Assembly (NCBI RefSeq): GCF_964275005.1
Contig: NC_092698.1
Coordinates: 26,812,447 to 26,876,446 of the forward strand
Direction of reading: 5' to 3'
Source: Diadema setosum
Lineage: Eukaryota; Echinodermata; Echinoidea; Diadematoida; Diadematidae
Length of the DNA: 64,000 nucleotides
The translations under genes were made by a program, and so were the position numbers. Of the stretch, positions 13,561 to 26,467 are shown piece after piece (position 1 is the first letter of the stretch; every line of letters begins with the position of its first letter). The notes beneath the pieces were generated by a model. That model had not been told where the DNA came from, made no database searches, and worked only from the letters and a program-made list of their open reading frames with translations.

Positions 13561-16500
13561 AACATAAAGATAACTAAAAAACATTATAACAAAATACAAA
13601 TTTTGTGAATTGTGAAATCAAAGTTAATTAAGATGCTACCATGCTATCATTGTAATTACGGTATTTGCTTTGTTTCTACCCATGTATACTAATTACCATA
13701 ATTGAACAAATTGATACCTCTATATGAAAAACAAAACTTTAAAAAGGAAAAGCGTTCTTTACAAATGTATATAAGGAGTGAAGACTTTTTATGTATTTGC
13801 ACTGAATGAGACATACATTTCTACCAGTCTTCAGAGATCCATACAGCGCTTCAGATGGAAAAAAAAAGAATAAATATTATATGGAGAGTCTCACAATGTC
13901 ATATCCCAAATAATGAACATTTTGAAGCAGTGGCTTAAAGGTACAAAATCCTCGTCCTGTTTTGTTTTCCTTGGTTTTATGATTACAGTCTGGATGACTC
14001 TAATCATCGTCAAAATTCATGAAGCATCAAAGTGATATACTTAATCTTCAGATGTGTAAAGAGAGATAAAAATTAAGCATCTGCAATGATTGAATGACAT
14101 TCTTATGACGAATCACCTTGTGCTTTACAATATAGAATGTTACCGTAAAACATGTGATTTCTTTTTTATGTTCAGTACATTGAAAAGAGACACATGAGCA
14201 ACACACTGTAGATGAAATACTAATAATGCTAATTAAATTGATAGTGAAAATGCTTGCCTCATGGTGTACATAAAAGTCTTTTCTTTACTTCAAACAACGC
14301 AGTGTTTTTCCTCCTTTTCTTATAAAGGAGGAATTGCTATTAAACTCAATTTACTCCATATCTCCTCCTCTGGGACAAAATTTGCTGATAACATTATCTT
14401 TATTCCATTTGATACAAGAACAGACACACAGCAACGCATTAGTGAATGTGTAAGTTAATCAGACTTCGGTAATCAATGACTGTTTCGATATTATCAAATC
14501 TTCTAATACACCGAAGCCTCTGGGTATATTCTGTGGCGCCGCGGTCTCCGTCGTATGACCATAATTCTAATGGAAACAAGATATTTTAATTTTTCTGGGT
14601 ATTTCTTTAAAGAAGTTTTTTTTTCTCCTTTTAAAGGGTATATTCTAAATATATGATATGAAAGACTGTTGGAACTTTTTCTCTTTTGCATTTCAGAAAG
14701 TGTGTTAGAAGTGTACAGTTGAGCGTATGATCAATTTAGGAAATGGGTATTATGTACGAGAGTGTGTGCGTGTGTATGATGATGATATTGATGATGAAGT
14801 TGATGATGATGATGATGTGTGTGTGTCTGTGTGTGTGTGTTTGTGTATGTGGGGATGCATGTCTGTGTATGTGTGTGTGTTCGTGTGTGTGTAGGCTGAC
14901 AGTTGATGTAGGGAATGTAATGCCCAAAAGCATAACGACATGACGTACATCTTCTTAGAAATGTCATGATTTGCCAGCAGATATAAATGCTATTGTTATC
15001 TGTTCACATTTTTTCAGACCACATTTTCACCAACTGGCTGTTCTCATGGAAACATTTTGCTGAAAATGGTTTGGGAGTGAGCTCATGTGATAACTCCCCT
15101 CTTGCGTTGGTTGACAAAACATTGATATAGATAGGACTTTCACAATAATGTCATTCCAAGGAAAGTGAAGTATGGGGCTTTTATGAAAGGAGAAGGGTTT
15201 GTTATTCATCGAAAGAGACCAGTCACAATCAAAGTGCACCTGTTATGGAAACGGATGATCAGAAAAGGCAGTACGTGTATTGGAGAGGGTTAGAGAATAT
15301 AGATTGATATTAACCTCCGGACTGGTACGCATTAACCTTTACCGCTAGAGAGTGGATTGTGTCTCTCCCCCCCCCCCCCACCCTTTCCCCCACCCAGTGC
15401 CCCCTCCCACCCCCCTACAACACACACTTACTTTCTCTCTCCCCTTCTCCAGTCCTCCCTCCCTCTCCCTCTACTGTCTCTTCTATCTCCTCCTCCCTCT
15501 TTCTTTCTTTTCTGTCGATCTCTGCCTTTTTATCTTTATTATCAGGGTCACATTTTCCTTCTTTTTTATTCAAGCTCTCCGTGATATAGCCTTTGTAGAC
15601 GCACCCTTATCATTATCTTCCTCAAGGCTTTATTGAAGATGAAAATCGCACCTCATCTCTTTTCTTTTCGTAACAGATTCAGCCTATCTCTCTATCTCTC
15701 CCTTCTCTCTCATCCCCCCCCCCCGCCTCACGCTTCGCGCCCAGTTTGTTTCATCTCTGTCTTCATTATTGATCGTAGTAGGCCTACGTACTCTCTTCTC
15801 GTTCAGAACGATTCCACTGGATTGAACCTTAGTGGTTCCGTAGTTTGTGCAATGTCCCGGGTAAGATGAAGACAAGAGCCAAGAAAGAAATCCATAATTT
15901 GGCTTCATTCGGGATCAACACCTGGCAATCGTTGACTGATCTTGTTATACTTTTTTTTTTTCATTCTTTGGTCTACGGGACTACAGTACTTTATCCGCGA
16001 GGTAACCCCACAAGACAAACACAAAGGCCAATATGGGCATGTTATGTGGAGACAAGCAAACGACACACACAAGCATACATAACCACACAAAGCTTAAAGT
16101 AGCTGTCAGATATACGTATATATTTCATTCATCCACTAATTCCCCCCCCAAAAAAAACAAACAAACAAACAAACAAACAAACAAACAACAACTTAGACAA
16201 TGAAAAGGCGTTTCTCTGCTGCACATAATGTCACATTAAGAGTCATTGGCAGAAACCCAAGGAAAGCAATGGACAGTTTGATGGACAAAATGATAAACTA
16301 GTTACGGCGAGAGATTCTACAGCCTCTGTTACCGCAAAATTGTCTGCAGGACCGGGGAGGGATTATCGACTACTTCGTACAAAGGTCCCCGAGGGTAAAC
16401 TTATTCCTGGAGTGCTCACTCTTAAGTATTAGGTATACAGGGTTTATTCCATCCACCCCACCCCCCCCCCCCCCGTTCTTTATTTTCCACTTCTGCAAGT

Positions 16501-18277
16501 GGATTCAAAGAGATGCAAATTTCAAATGGAGACAAGTATAACAACCACTCTTGAGAGGATATAATAGTTACCATCAAAGATGAGAGAATACACAATATAC
16601 TTGACAAAAATAGGCCTAATGAGCAAATTAAATTTTCTATGAAGATACATTTCTGTGTCCATTTTTACATGCAAAACTATGAAGTTTACACTTGCAAAGA
16701 AAAACAAAACAAAAACAAAAGTAATTTTTTTTTTCGAGTTCAATCTGTCTTTTGGCTTGTAAGTAGAATACATCCGCGAATATTTTTCACCAGAAATGCA
16801 GTTGCTAACTGCGGCTTTGAATGTTTCTACAACAGATATTTGGCGCAATACAAAAAAAAAAGAAAAAATATATATATATATTTCAATCCTCCTTTGAAAT
16901 CCTCCAAATCAATCTGTGTCCATACCACACTGACACTTATGTCCGGACGTGATGCTGATGACAGCGATGTCCGGTCAACATTCTGAAGATTCTTAAGAAG
17001 ATTGTATAAATGATATGGATCATTATCATCATCCTCATATACGGTTCAAGCATACTTTTCGACTTTGTGGGTACTGTACAGCTTTTACTTGAATAAAAGA
17101 GAAAAAAAAAACTATTCAAGAAAATTGACTTAATGATGCATCATGCAATCAAAGCTATAACCTTGTCAGCGGTGCTGCAGATTGTAGAATTTAATGAGAG
17201 AAAAGAAATATCATGCGAAAAATGTTTATAGCAGTTGCAAAATATTTTCGGTATTCAAATAAGTTAATCGCACGTCTCGTGGAAATTTTTCCCTGAAACA
17301 TAAACCAGGATATTGCATTACCTTTTTTTTTTCTTTCTATCCTTTCCGAAATTATACGTAGACTTTAGACTTTGCAACGAAGTGCTTGCAACGAAGTGCA
17401 CCCAAGAATTATATTAGGAAGATACTAGATATCCAGTGTTTGGTAGTAAAGTTGTTAAACTTATCATGCTGAAAGCCTACAAAATTTGCAATCAAATACT
17501 CTCCATGCACCTTTCAGACTGTGAGCGAACCATGACAATTTGCACGTTCTTTCAGCTGCTTTCAATATAATATGCTGAAAAGAAAAATTACCTAGTTATT
17601 TCCCTGAAGTGTTGGAAATTATATGTGTGTGAGAGAGAGAGTTAGCAAGAGAGAGCAAGAGAGAGAGAAAGAAAAGGAAAGTAAGAAGAATGACGTCATC
17701 TCTACAATTGAATTGTGTGTGTACAAAAGAGTGATGCCCACCCCCCCCCCCTTCCATTCATATTGCGTGTGTGCTAAACCTATCTTTCATTTTGGCAGGT
17801 ACAACCGTCCCGCCGTTGACCGAAAGAGCAGTGGCGATATATGCATTTGCCATTCAAGACTAGTGTTTTTTCTTCTCACCTCTCTCCTCCTGCGTCTATA
17901 AAGCAGTGTGAGTGTGAACGACTGGCTCAGGCGATCCATTTCTCGCGTTTCCGCCCCTCGCTCCCTGTCCTTGGACCGTCTCAGTCACGTGTTTGACGGT
18001 ATACCCGCCAATTGCTTATCTTTCCTACTCCCATTGAACTTTCACACTCCTCTGAAGCAATGGCAACTTCAATTATATAGTCTCAAGCTGTCGGTTTGTT
18101 TGGTTGTTTGTTTGCGTTCGTTTATTTTTCTTAAATCTATTTTTATTCAATACTTTATTACGTATCTTTAGCGCCTCTCGGCTCCATGTGTGTGGGTGCG
18201 GTAGTAGTGTGTTGGTGTTTCGGTTCTCATCACGTTGCGTCCAAATTGTAAGTTCTTCTGATTACAAAAGCTGTATA
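13561..18277. other. No gene recognised; low-complexity blocks
   Basis: TG/GATGAT run at 14760-14900, C-rich pyrimidine tract at 15365-15530, (CAAA)n at 16155-16190, and GA-rich run at 17620-17680. Long open frames here come from these repeats. Confidence 0.6.
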
Positions 18278-18306
18278 CAGGGGCCGCGGAACCGGGGGAG
18301 CTGCCC

Positions 18307-18337
<31 letters not shown>

Positions 18338-18558
18338 CTTTGTCTAGTAAAAACAAAGGGGGAAATAAAAAAAAAAGAATCGGGAAAGAAATTATAACAC
18401 CCATGCTTTTAAATTTTCAAAGATTCCGCCCTTAGATTCTTCCCGTCTAAGCCGGGGGTGGGGGGTCTTGACCTTAACCCCCCCCCCCCCGTCCCACAGC
18501 CGCCCGCGCCCCCCCCCCCCCCCCACACACACACACTGAAAACGTTCCGCGGCCCCTG
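18278..18558. mobile_element. CAGGGGCCGCGGAAC element with 5-bp target duplication
   Basis: A 15-bp perfect inverted repeat CAGGGGCCGCGGAAC bounds 281 bp containing three long C tracts and two (CA)n runs. GTATA lies directly outside both ends (18273-18277, 18559-18563). Same layout as the element at 1498. Confidence 0.7.
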
Positions 18559-20230
18559 GTATACACAACCTAGTAGGGGAATACATTTTTCGGAATAAAC
18601 AAGAGGACTTACATTAATGAATATGATTTCCAGCATCCCTACAATGTTAAGACTGGTAATTACACGGTAACACACAGATGGAGGACGGTACTTGCTGTAT
18701 CTCGAAATCTACGGAAGTGTTTGAAATCTACTGAAGATGTTAAATCATTAGCATGCAGAATGTAAGCGCAGTTCGGTGTAATAAACCTGAATTGTAATCA
18801 CGGGGAGCTACTCCTATTTCCTGCAGAAACTTAAATGTGGCGTAATTATGAATACAACGAGCGTCGTGACTCAGGGAAACTACTGTAGACTAATTACCAA
18901 AATACATATGTATGCATAATGTAAGATTAGAATTTTAGATCCTTTAACATATGCCACGACAACATTGATATTCGTATACCTTCTGACTGAATGTTTTCCC
19001 AATGCCAAGATAAACTTGAACATCCACCAATGATTTAGGACAGTTCAAATTTTGCGTAAATCAAATGTAAACTCCCTATACGTGAAGTCAAACTGGGTTA
19101 GGTTTGATTTCTTGGCCACCTGCAAGCAGAGGTCAAAGGTTACGGAGACCACCAATTACACCTTGCCTCGAAAGCATCACGTCAATCGCACGAATTCCAT
19201 ATATACCATACGGTTCAATGTCTGCTACCTTGGCGGTTAATCATAAATCCCAATATCGTGCTCACAAACCTACCTATGATCTTAAAAGTTCTCCTCGGCA
19301 AATTGGAAAACGTGCGCTGGGTGAGACATGATCAATCTAGAAAAAAACTTATTTATTTTCAATCAACTCAGAAAAATAAAACGCGAAAGGTCAATACTAC
19401 ATGAGATGGCGCCATGGGAGGATTATTGCATTTTTCTGCTCAAAGAGATCTGCAATAAAAACGCTGGAGATTAAACGAACGTTATGAGCTCTCCAATTTC
19501 ATCATTGTCATTTCCCTGGTTCCAATCCCCATTTCCTGCCAGCAGATTGCAGGCGAAAGCACGGCCACGTCAAGGCAAGCTCGGGGGTGGCTCTGACTCA
19601 GTCATTGTCAGCAGGGATTACATAATATTTTCAGCGTTATTTTAAAGATACTAGCAGTCACCCTCATGGATAAAGCTATACGACAGCCCATTGACGGGTT
19701 TCCTAATGAGGTGAAATTTGTGGTTGCTCGAGACTTAGATGCAGGATATTAGAATGAGCTGTGTGTTTGGTTTATTTTGGGTTTTTTTTTTAGGCCTGGT
19801 AACGAGCGTTGTCTAACAGAAATTTACACGTGATTTTCCCATTTCAACGTATCGTCATCAAACCAATCCTTACACAAAGCTGTAGATGTGAAGCAACGAG
19901 CCACTCAGTTGAACAAATTGACTAGACCACTCATGTTTTTGGCTTTGTGTGTCCGAGTGTGTCGTGTTGTTGTTGTTTTTTTTTAAATCAGCTCACGTTT
20001 TTTATGATGCAAATGTCCGATTTTTCCGAGTAACAATCTAAGGCTGCCTTATTTCGTTGCACTGGTGTTTTTTATGTTTGTTTGGGGTTTTCCCCGCTAC
20101 ATTGTAACAAGAATATTCTTTATGTCGTTTTCATAAGGAAAAAAAAAATGTGTGTAAGTGTGTGTAATGTGTGTAAATAAGAGTTTAATACATTGGAAAT
20201 GAGACGATGGTATGTAATTGTTGTCCCAAT

Positions 20231-20233
<3 letters not shown>

Positions 20234-20271
<38 letters not shown>
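20234..20271. repeat. (TA)n microsatellite
   Basis: About 19 TA units. Confidence 0.95.
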
Positions 20272-20277
<6 letters not shown>

Positions 20278-21697
20278 TTATATATTTGTTTGTGTCTGCG
20301 TATGTGTGTGTGCTTACTCGATTAGATACGCGAGAGAAATAAAAAAAATCCTGACACAGGCGCAGAGATCAGGAAAGGCAGGAATGTCAATTCAATTGAC
20401 AAATTAAAATCAATGAGTATGATGCCCTTATACGAAAAGGAAGCAGAATGTAAGACTTCAAAATGTCAAATCTAAGAAGACTCTGGAAGAACTACCAAGT
20501 CTGTAACTCTTTGGTCTTTACCACACCACACCTGTTTACATCTTGGTAGTACGATGTTGGTTGAACGATATCAGGAGTGACTTGACATCCTGCGTACCTT
20601 GTCAGCTTCTTTGAATGTCGTCTGCTAGACTTTGAGACCAAGAGATTAGGTGCTGCAATGAGTTCACTTTTCGGTTTATGTCTGTGGCAGAAACACGTTT
20701 GTTTTGAAAAGGCCTGTGAAATCACGAGAAGTAATGTATTCATCGCAAAACCTTTGATTACATGCTATTCCGCTTATCATAATACCATAATGTAGGTCAC
20801 GCAATGAGGTTTTTATGACCCCCGGCGTTCCACGGAGGATGGTAATGTAATTCCATTGAATATGAAATCACGCGGCTACACACCCCTGCTATCAAGAGTA
20901 AAGTGCAGATGGAAGCTGTTTTGTTTTGTTTTTCAAATACATGAGATGATGTTGACATGTGCGCGTTATCTACACATCGGTGAAAATGTTGCTCTTTGGA
21001 ATTGTCTATGCATTCGCTTTTATTGTTTTAAGATTTGAAAAGTCACAAACTATACAGATGCAATATTATTGTTAGTGACTCATGACAGGTAAAATTTTCT
21101 GCCAGTATTCGTCGTGATGACTTCACAACATCGGGGAAAAGGTTTGATGCATTTTAGAGAAAATATGTAAAGGAGTTAGAGATGTTAATATATGGGACCT
21201 CTGCTAAGAGATATAATCAGACTGAAAAAAAAATACAGTCTAGAGATGAGACTAGACTCAAGACTTGTGAGGAAAAAGAAAAGGCAAACAGTGAACATGA
21301 CAGTGGATGATGTCAGAAGGATACATTATGTGGCTAGGATTAATCGGATGAGGGTTTGCAGAATGCTTTGAAGATTTATTATTACTTGGTATATCGCTGG
21401 TTAAAGTAAAAGACTTAGCATGAGTAAGCAATTTCTTGTTATTTTCAAACCATCTCCGTACAGACATTATATAGTCTTTAATCAAGGTATTCATATCTCA
21501 ATGTCAAAAGACTCAATTACACTTACGATTACACTGTAACATAGAAAGTTATGAATGCATAAAACGGAAAAAAAAATGACAGAGGATGCTAACAAACAAA
21601 CATTGATACCAAAAGGTGACTGATGAACACAAACACATAATGAATAAAGCAAATCCGGTTACTCTGATCCAGCTGCTCATTATTTGTCTTCTCTGTT

Positions 21698-21783
21698 TAA
21701 GTTTGCACGTGTTTTGCTTGATACTTGCTTGACCTTTTAATAAAAGGTCAAGCAAGTATCAAGCGAAACACGTGCCAACTTTA
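21698..21783. repeat. Near-perfect palindrome, ~42-bp arms, 1-nt centre
   Basis: GCTTGATACTTGCTTGACCT TTTA, A, then TAAAAGGTCAAGCAAGTATC AAGC. The outer parts contain GCACGTG on both sides. Only a few mismatches, one being GTTTTG against GTTTCG. Confidence 0.9.
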
Positions 21784-23020
21784 AAAGTGTCACATGCCAT
21801 CGGCGCATAGGTAAAACAGAAAGGTGAAACGAGAAAAGTAGAATTACATGATGCAACCCTTCCGTAGAGGGAGTTTGTGCAGTCTGCTCAAAATTAAGCC
21901 CAGGACTATGCTATCTGGTCGTTCTGTGCAGGCATGTGAGTGCTTTGCTCGAGTGGTATCCTCCCTGCTGGCAACGGGGGAAAAAAGTATTAATTAAATG
22001 TCGCATGACATTATCCCGTGTAGAATTGTAGCTTCATTTAAAAGGGTGTCAAAACCAATGTAAATAAGACTACAATTTGAACTGGCACAAATTGCAATAG
22101 TTGGTAGTAACAAACGAGATTGTATACTGTCTCTTTGGTAACAAAAGAAATAAATCAGTAAGCTTCAGTGAACAGTAGCCAGAGCGTGGTCGGAAACGTG
22201 AGCTAAGACGACCCTGTGATAAATAACAACCTACTCTTCCTGTTTCGGCAATGAATAATTAGCGATCGATAATTATGATGTTTTGCAGAAATGACAAGAA
22301 CACACTCACTTTCGCACCCACGATATACAAATATCAGTGCCACAGAGGGCGTCCTCTATAATGCTGGTCTCCAAGGCAGATGAACTTCACTTTGCCGATT
22401 GTTGAACTCAACGGAAGGTTATCCCCCCCCCCCCCCATTCCGCCCAGAAGAGCAATGAATACATGCCGATCAGCGTTATCTTGTCTAGAATATCTTCTGA
22501 TCTCAAGTTTCCGCGATGAAATAGAAAAATGCTAGCAGCACACTCAGGATACCGACAGTATCGAGGTAAAATTAACACTGGCTGGAGAAAATGCACTATA
22601 TAGGCCTACACGGTTTCATAAAGGGCAAGTGGAAAGTGAAATTGATTGTTCCCCTCATGTCTTAGCCGCAACACAATGCAATCTAATTGACAATTTGTCT
22701 ATGACAGAGAGAAAATAGAGCTTTGTGGTCCTCACATCAAAGGGAATATCTAGCCCTGTTTTTCCTTTTCTCATGTAAATATGCTGTATACTCTGTTTTT
22801 TATTGTTATTACAAGGAAAATGAACACAATGTACAACATCTACTGCTGACCAGACCATGAAAATGGTAAGATTTCATGTACTGCAGTCATTCCATTTATA
22901 TTTCATGAAACACGATACACAAACAAAGGAGAGATCTTTCAGATATTAGGTTCTTCGATTTTTCTTCCTCCGGTGGTATAATGACGGGGATAGCCAGGAA
23001 AAACGTTCATCGATATACAC

Positions 23021-26000
23021 CATGGGCGTAAATCCCGGGGGGGATGGGGGGGATATATCCCCCCCTGAAATGGAGGAGGGGGGGATGGCCTGTACAATCA
23101 TCCCCCCCTGAATTTTGAGGGGAAAAAATGGAGGAAGCAGAAATGTGATTGTATCAATTTTGGCATGTTGCATGACGTTTGTACGCCGGCCTTCAGACAG
23201 GTAACAGAGCTGAACAGTATTCTATCTTGTAGGAAAATGTATAATTTTCTCAAGCGCTCGCTCGCTTCGCTCGCTCGCGAAGAAAGTAACATCGACATAC
23301 ACTGTAAGGTATGGCTCAGGCGTTGACAACGTCAAATAGTATAGGTCTACATGTAAACATGCTATGACGCGAGTAACTGGGGACCATACAAACATACAAA
23401 CAAACAATAACAACAACTTTATCGCCATAATTGAATCCCCTCCATTTCCTGAATCATTCCTGAGAAACGACAGTGACTGATGACTCAGTCAGGATACATC
23501 TATGGGCATACCAAGGGAAGATCAGGGACGTCGAATCTATGGGGGGGGGGGGGCAAAGGGGCATTTGCCCCGCCCCAAAGGAAGTGTTTAGACAGACAAA
23601 TCATTTATCCCCCAAGCAATTCCCGAGATGAGGACAAATCTCGAACTTTCTTAATGGAAAATTGTCCAAATATCGCCAGAACTATGCACCAGATCGTTGT
23701 ATTGCAATCATGAACATGTATGCAAAAGGTCCGCTATACAGGATAAGGGATAAAACTTTGTACACTTTTGACATAGATGTATATTCCCTAATCAAAGAGT
23801 GTGCAGCAGATCTTTCACTTAACAAAAGCAACCTAATATGTATAGAGGCGTCTATGGGGGGGGGGGGTGGTTCTCAAATAAAAGTGGGACAAACAAAAGC
23901 GGAAAATACAGCTACAAACGGCAGTTTTTGGAGTGTAAAATTTTAAAATCTTAAAGCTCGCTCGCTCCGCTCGCTCGCATTTAGCCGCTATGCCATTCTC
24001 CTGATGTTGCTGCCAGTGATTGACAGCAGGTGCACCCGGTGCGCCCCCCTTAATTTCCAAAGCGAAAATATAGCTACAAACGACAGTTTTTAGGACTGGA
24101 AAATGTCAAAATTTTCAAGCTCACTCGCTTCGCTTGCTAGCGTTTAATCAGTATGCCATTCTCCTGATGTTGCTGCCAGTAATTGCCGGCAGTTGCGCCC
24201 GGTGTGCCCCCTTAATTTCCAAAGCGAAAAAATACAGCCACAAACGGCAGTCTTTGGACTGTAAAATGTCAAAATTTTCAAGCTCGCTCGCATCGCTCGC
24301 TCGCATTTAACCGCTATGCCATTCTCCTGGTGTTGCTGCCAGTAATTGCCGGCAGTTGCACTCGGTGTGCCCCCTAAATTTCCAAAGCGAAAAAGTATAG
24401 CTACAAACGGCAGTTTTTAGACTGTAAAATGTCAAAATTTTCAAGCTCGCATTTAATCGCTATGCCATTCTCCTGATGTTGCTGCCAGTGATTGTGAGCA
24501 GGTGCGCCCCCCTTAATTTCCAAAGCGAAAAATATAGCTACAAACGAATTTGGGGACTGTAAAATGTCAAAATTTTCAAGCTCGCTCGCTCCGCTCGCTC
24601 GCATTTAATCGCTATGCCATTCTCCTGATGTTGCTGCCAGTGATTGTGAGCAGGTGCGCCCCCCTTAATTTCCAAAGCGAAAAATATAGCTACAAACGAC
24701 AGTTTGGGGACTGTAAAATGTCAAATTTTTGAAGCTCGCTCGCTTCGCTCGCTCGCATTTAATTATTATTCCATTCTCCTGATGTTGTTGCCAGTAATTG
24801 CCAGCAGTTTTCGCCCGGTGCGCCCCCTTAATTTCCAAAGCGAAAAATATAGCTACAAACGGCAATTTTTTGGACTGTCAAATGTCAAAATTTTGAAGCT
24901 CGCTCGCTTCGCTCGCTCGCATTTAATCATTATGCCATTCTCTTGATGTTGCTGCCAGTAATTGCCAACAGTTTTTGCCCGGTGCGCCCCCTTAATTTCC
25001 AAAGCGAAAAAATACAGCCACAAACGACAGTTTTTGGGACAGGAAAATGTCAAAATTTTCAAGCTCATTCGCTTCGCTCGCTCGCATTTAATCATTATGC
25101 CATTCTCCTGATGTTGCTGCCAGTAATTGCCAGCAGTTTTCGCCCGGTGCGCCCCCACCCCTTAATTTCCAAAGCGAAAAAATACTAGTACAGCCACAAA
25201 AGACATGTGGGACTGTAAAATATCAAAATTTTCAAGCTCACTCGCTTCGCTCGCTCGCATTTAATCGTTATGCCATTCTGATGTTGCTGCTCGATTGCCG
25301 GCAGTTGCGCCCGGTGTGCCCCCATAATTTCCAAGCGAAAAAATACAGCCACAAACGGCAGTCTTTGGACTGTAAAGTGTCAAAATTTTCAAGCTCGCTC
25401 GCCCCGCTCGCTCGCATTTACCTGCTATGCCATTTTCCTGATGTTGCTGCCAGTAATTGCCAGCAGTTGCGCCTGATGCGGCCCCCCTTAATTTCCAAAG
25501 CGAAAAAGTATAGCTACAAACGGCAGTTTTTAGACTGTAAAATGTCAAAATTTTCATGCTCGCTCGCTCCGCTCGCTCGCATTTAATCGCTATGCCATTC
25601 TCCTGATGTTGCTGCCAGTGATTGACAGCAGTTGCGCCTGGTGTGCCTCCCTTAATTTCCAAAGCGAAGAATATAGCTACAAACGGCAGTTTTTGGACTG
25701 AAAAATGTCAAAATTTTCAACGCAAAGAGATTTCACCGTAGGAGGGGGAAACCCCCCTACCATACCCTCCCCCCTCGCTTGATTCGTTCCCTCACATAAC
25801 CGCTCCTCCTAAGATCAAATCCTGTCTACGCTGATGATAGGCCCCATTATTAAGTAGGCCTTCACAGTGATGTCGCACAGCAAGAGCTGAAATACCACGA
25901 TTTTGTCATTCAATAATATATTGTGAATATTTCATTTTCTTATTGTTTATTTAAAGAAAAGAAAACAAAATGTTCACCACACCAGATCGCTGAATTTCAG

Positions 26001-26459
26001 GTCTGAAAATGCAAAATCTTCCTCGTGTGGGAGAGGGATTACCCCCCCCCCCCCCCCCCATACACACCCTTCCCCCGTTCGGTCGTTCCGCTCCCTCTCA
26101 CAGATATTTCCCCCCCCCCCCCCCCAAAAAAAAAAAAAAATGTTTTCATACTTTTAAGGTCTGATTTCTGCCGAAAGTCGTCTGACAAGCAAAAAAAAAA
26201 AAAAAGCAACAAGAACAAAAAGTCTTTATGTTGTTGCTGCCACTTTTCTCCCACTTTATATTTCATGCAAAAGAGTGGGGCATCCGATCCCTGTAAAGTG
26301 TGTGTGTGTGTGGGGGGGGGGGTGGGGGGCACAAAGCTTCTCCCCCCCCCCCCCCCCAAAAAAAAAAAAAAAAAAAGGCTGCGCCGGTCCGGTTATGGGC
26401 TTGTAATCGTGGTGATGGTGACCATCCCCCCCACTCCTCAGTATGGATTTACGCCGTTG
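23021..26459. mobile_element. 3.4-kb non-autonomous hAT-like element with 8-bp target duplication
   Basis: The left end reads CATGGGCGTAAATCC and the right end, in reverse complement, CAACGGCGTAAATCC. Immediately outside are perfect 8-bp direct repeats ATATACAC (23013-23020 and 26460-26467). CA-start inverted ends and 8-bp target duplications are typical of hAT transposons. Inside are G/C homopolymer tracts and an array of ~163-bp satellite units; I see no transposase. Near 23250 and 23950-25730 the minus strand has long open frames, but these are by-products of the repeat unit. Confidence 0.75.
23888..25718. repeat. Satellite array, about 12 units of ~163 bp
   Basis: Each unit holds CCAAAGCGAAAAATATAGC, TACAAACGGCAGTTTTTGG, CTGTAAAATGTCAAAATTTT, a GCTCGCTCGCTTCGCTCGC block, then TGCCATTCTCCTGATGTTGC. 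The TGCCATT word recurs at 23991, 24154, 24317, 24463, 24615, about 24769, 24933, 25098, 25271, 25428 and 25593, a spacing of 146-173 bp. The 24463 unit lacks most of the CTCG block. First and last units are partial. Confidence 0.92.
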
Positions 26460-26467
26460 ATATACAC

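Larger units (their letters stand above)
18559..23012. other. No gene recognised
   Basis: Contains the TA tract at 20234 and the palindrome at 21698. Scattered short frames lack support. Confidence 0.6.

Noticed and set aside
14731-14967. His/Thr-rich open frames
   Set aside because: Both strands of a TG/GAT microsatellite.
19052-19331. Possible exon with NYTLPRKHHVNRTNS
   Set aside because: No acceptable donor or acceptor in frame and no family recognised.
20590-20698. Minus-strand acceptor TTTCTGCCACAG followed by an open stretch; in EF-hand phase it would read DINRKVNSLQHLISW then a stop
   Set aside because: Phase fits, but it would need a 12-kb intron and there is no similarity or composition support.
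24401-25662. Long overlapping open frames on both strands in the satellite
   Set aside because: They repeat the satellite unit and change frame with unit length; no start, splice or homology evidence.
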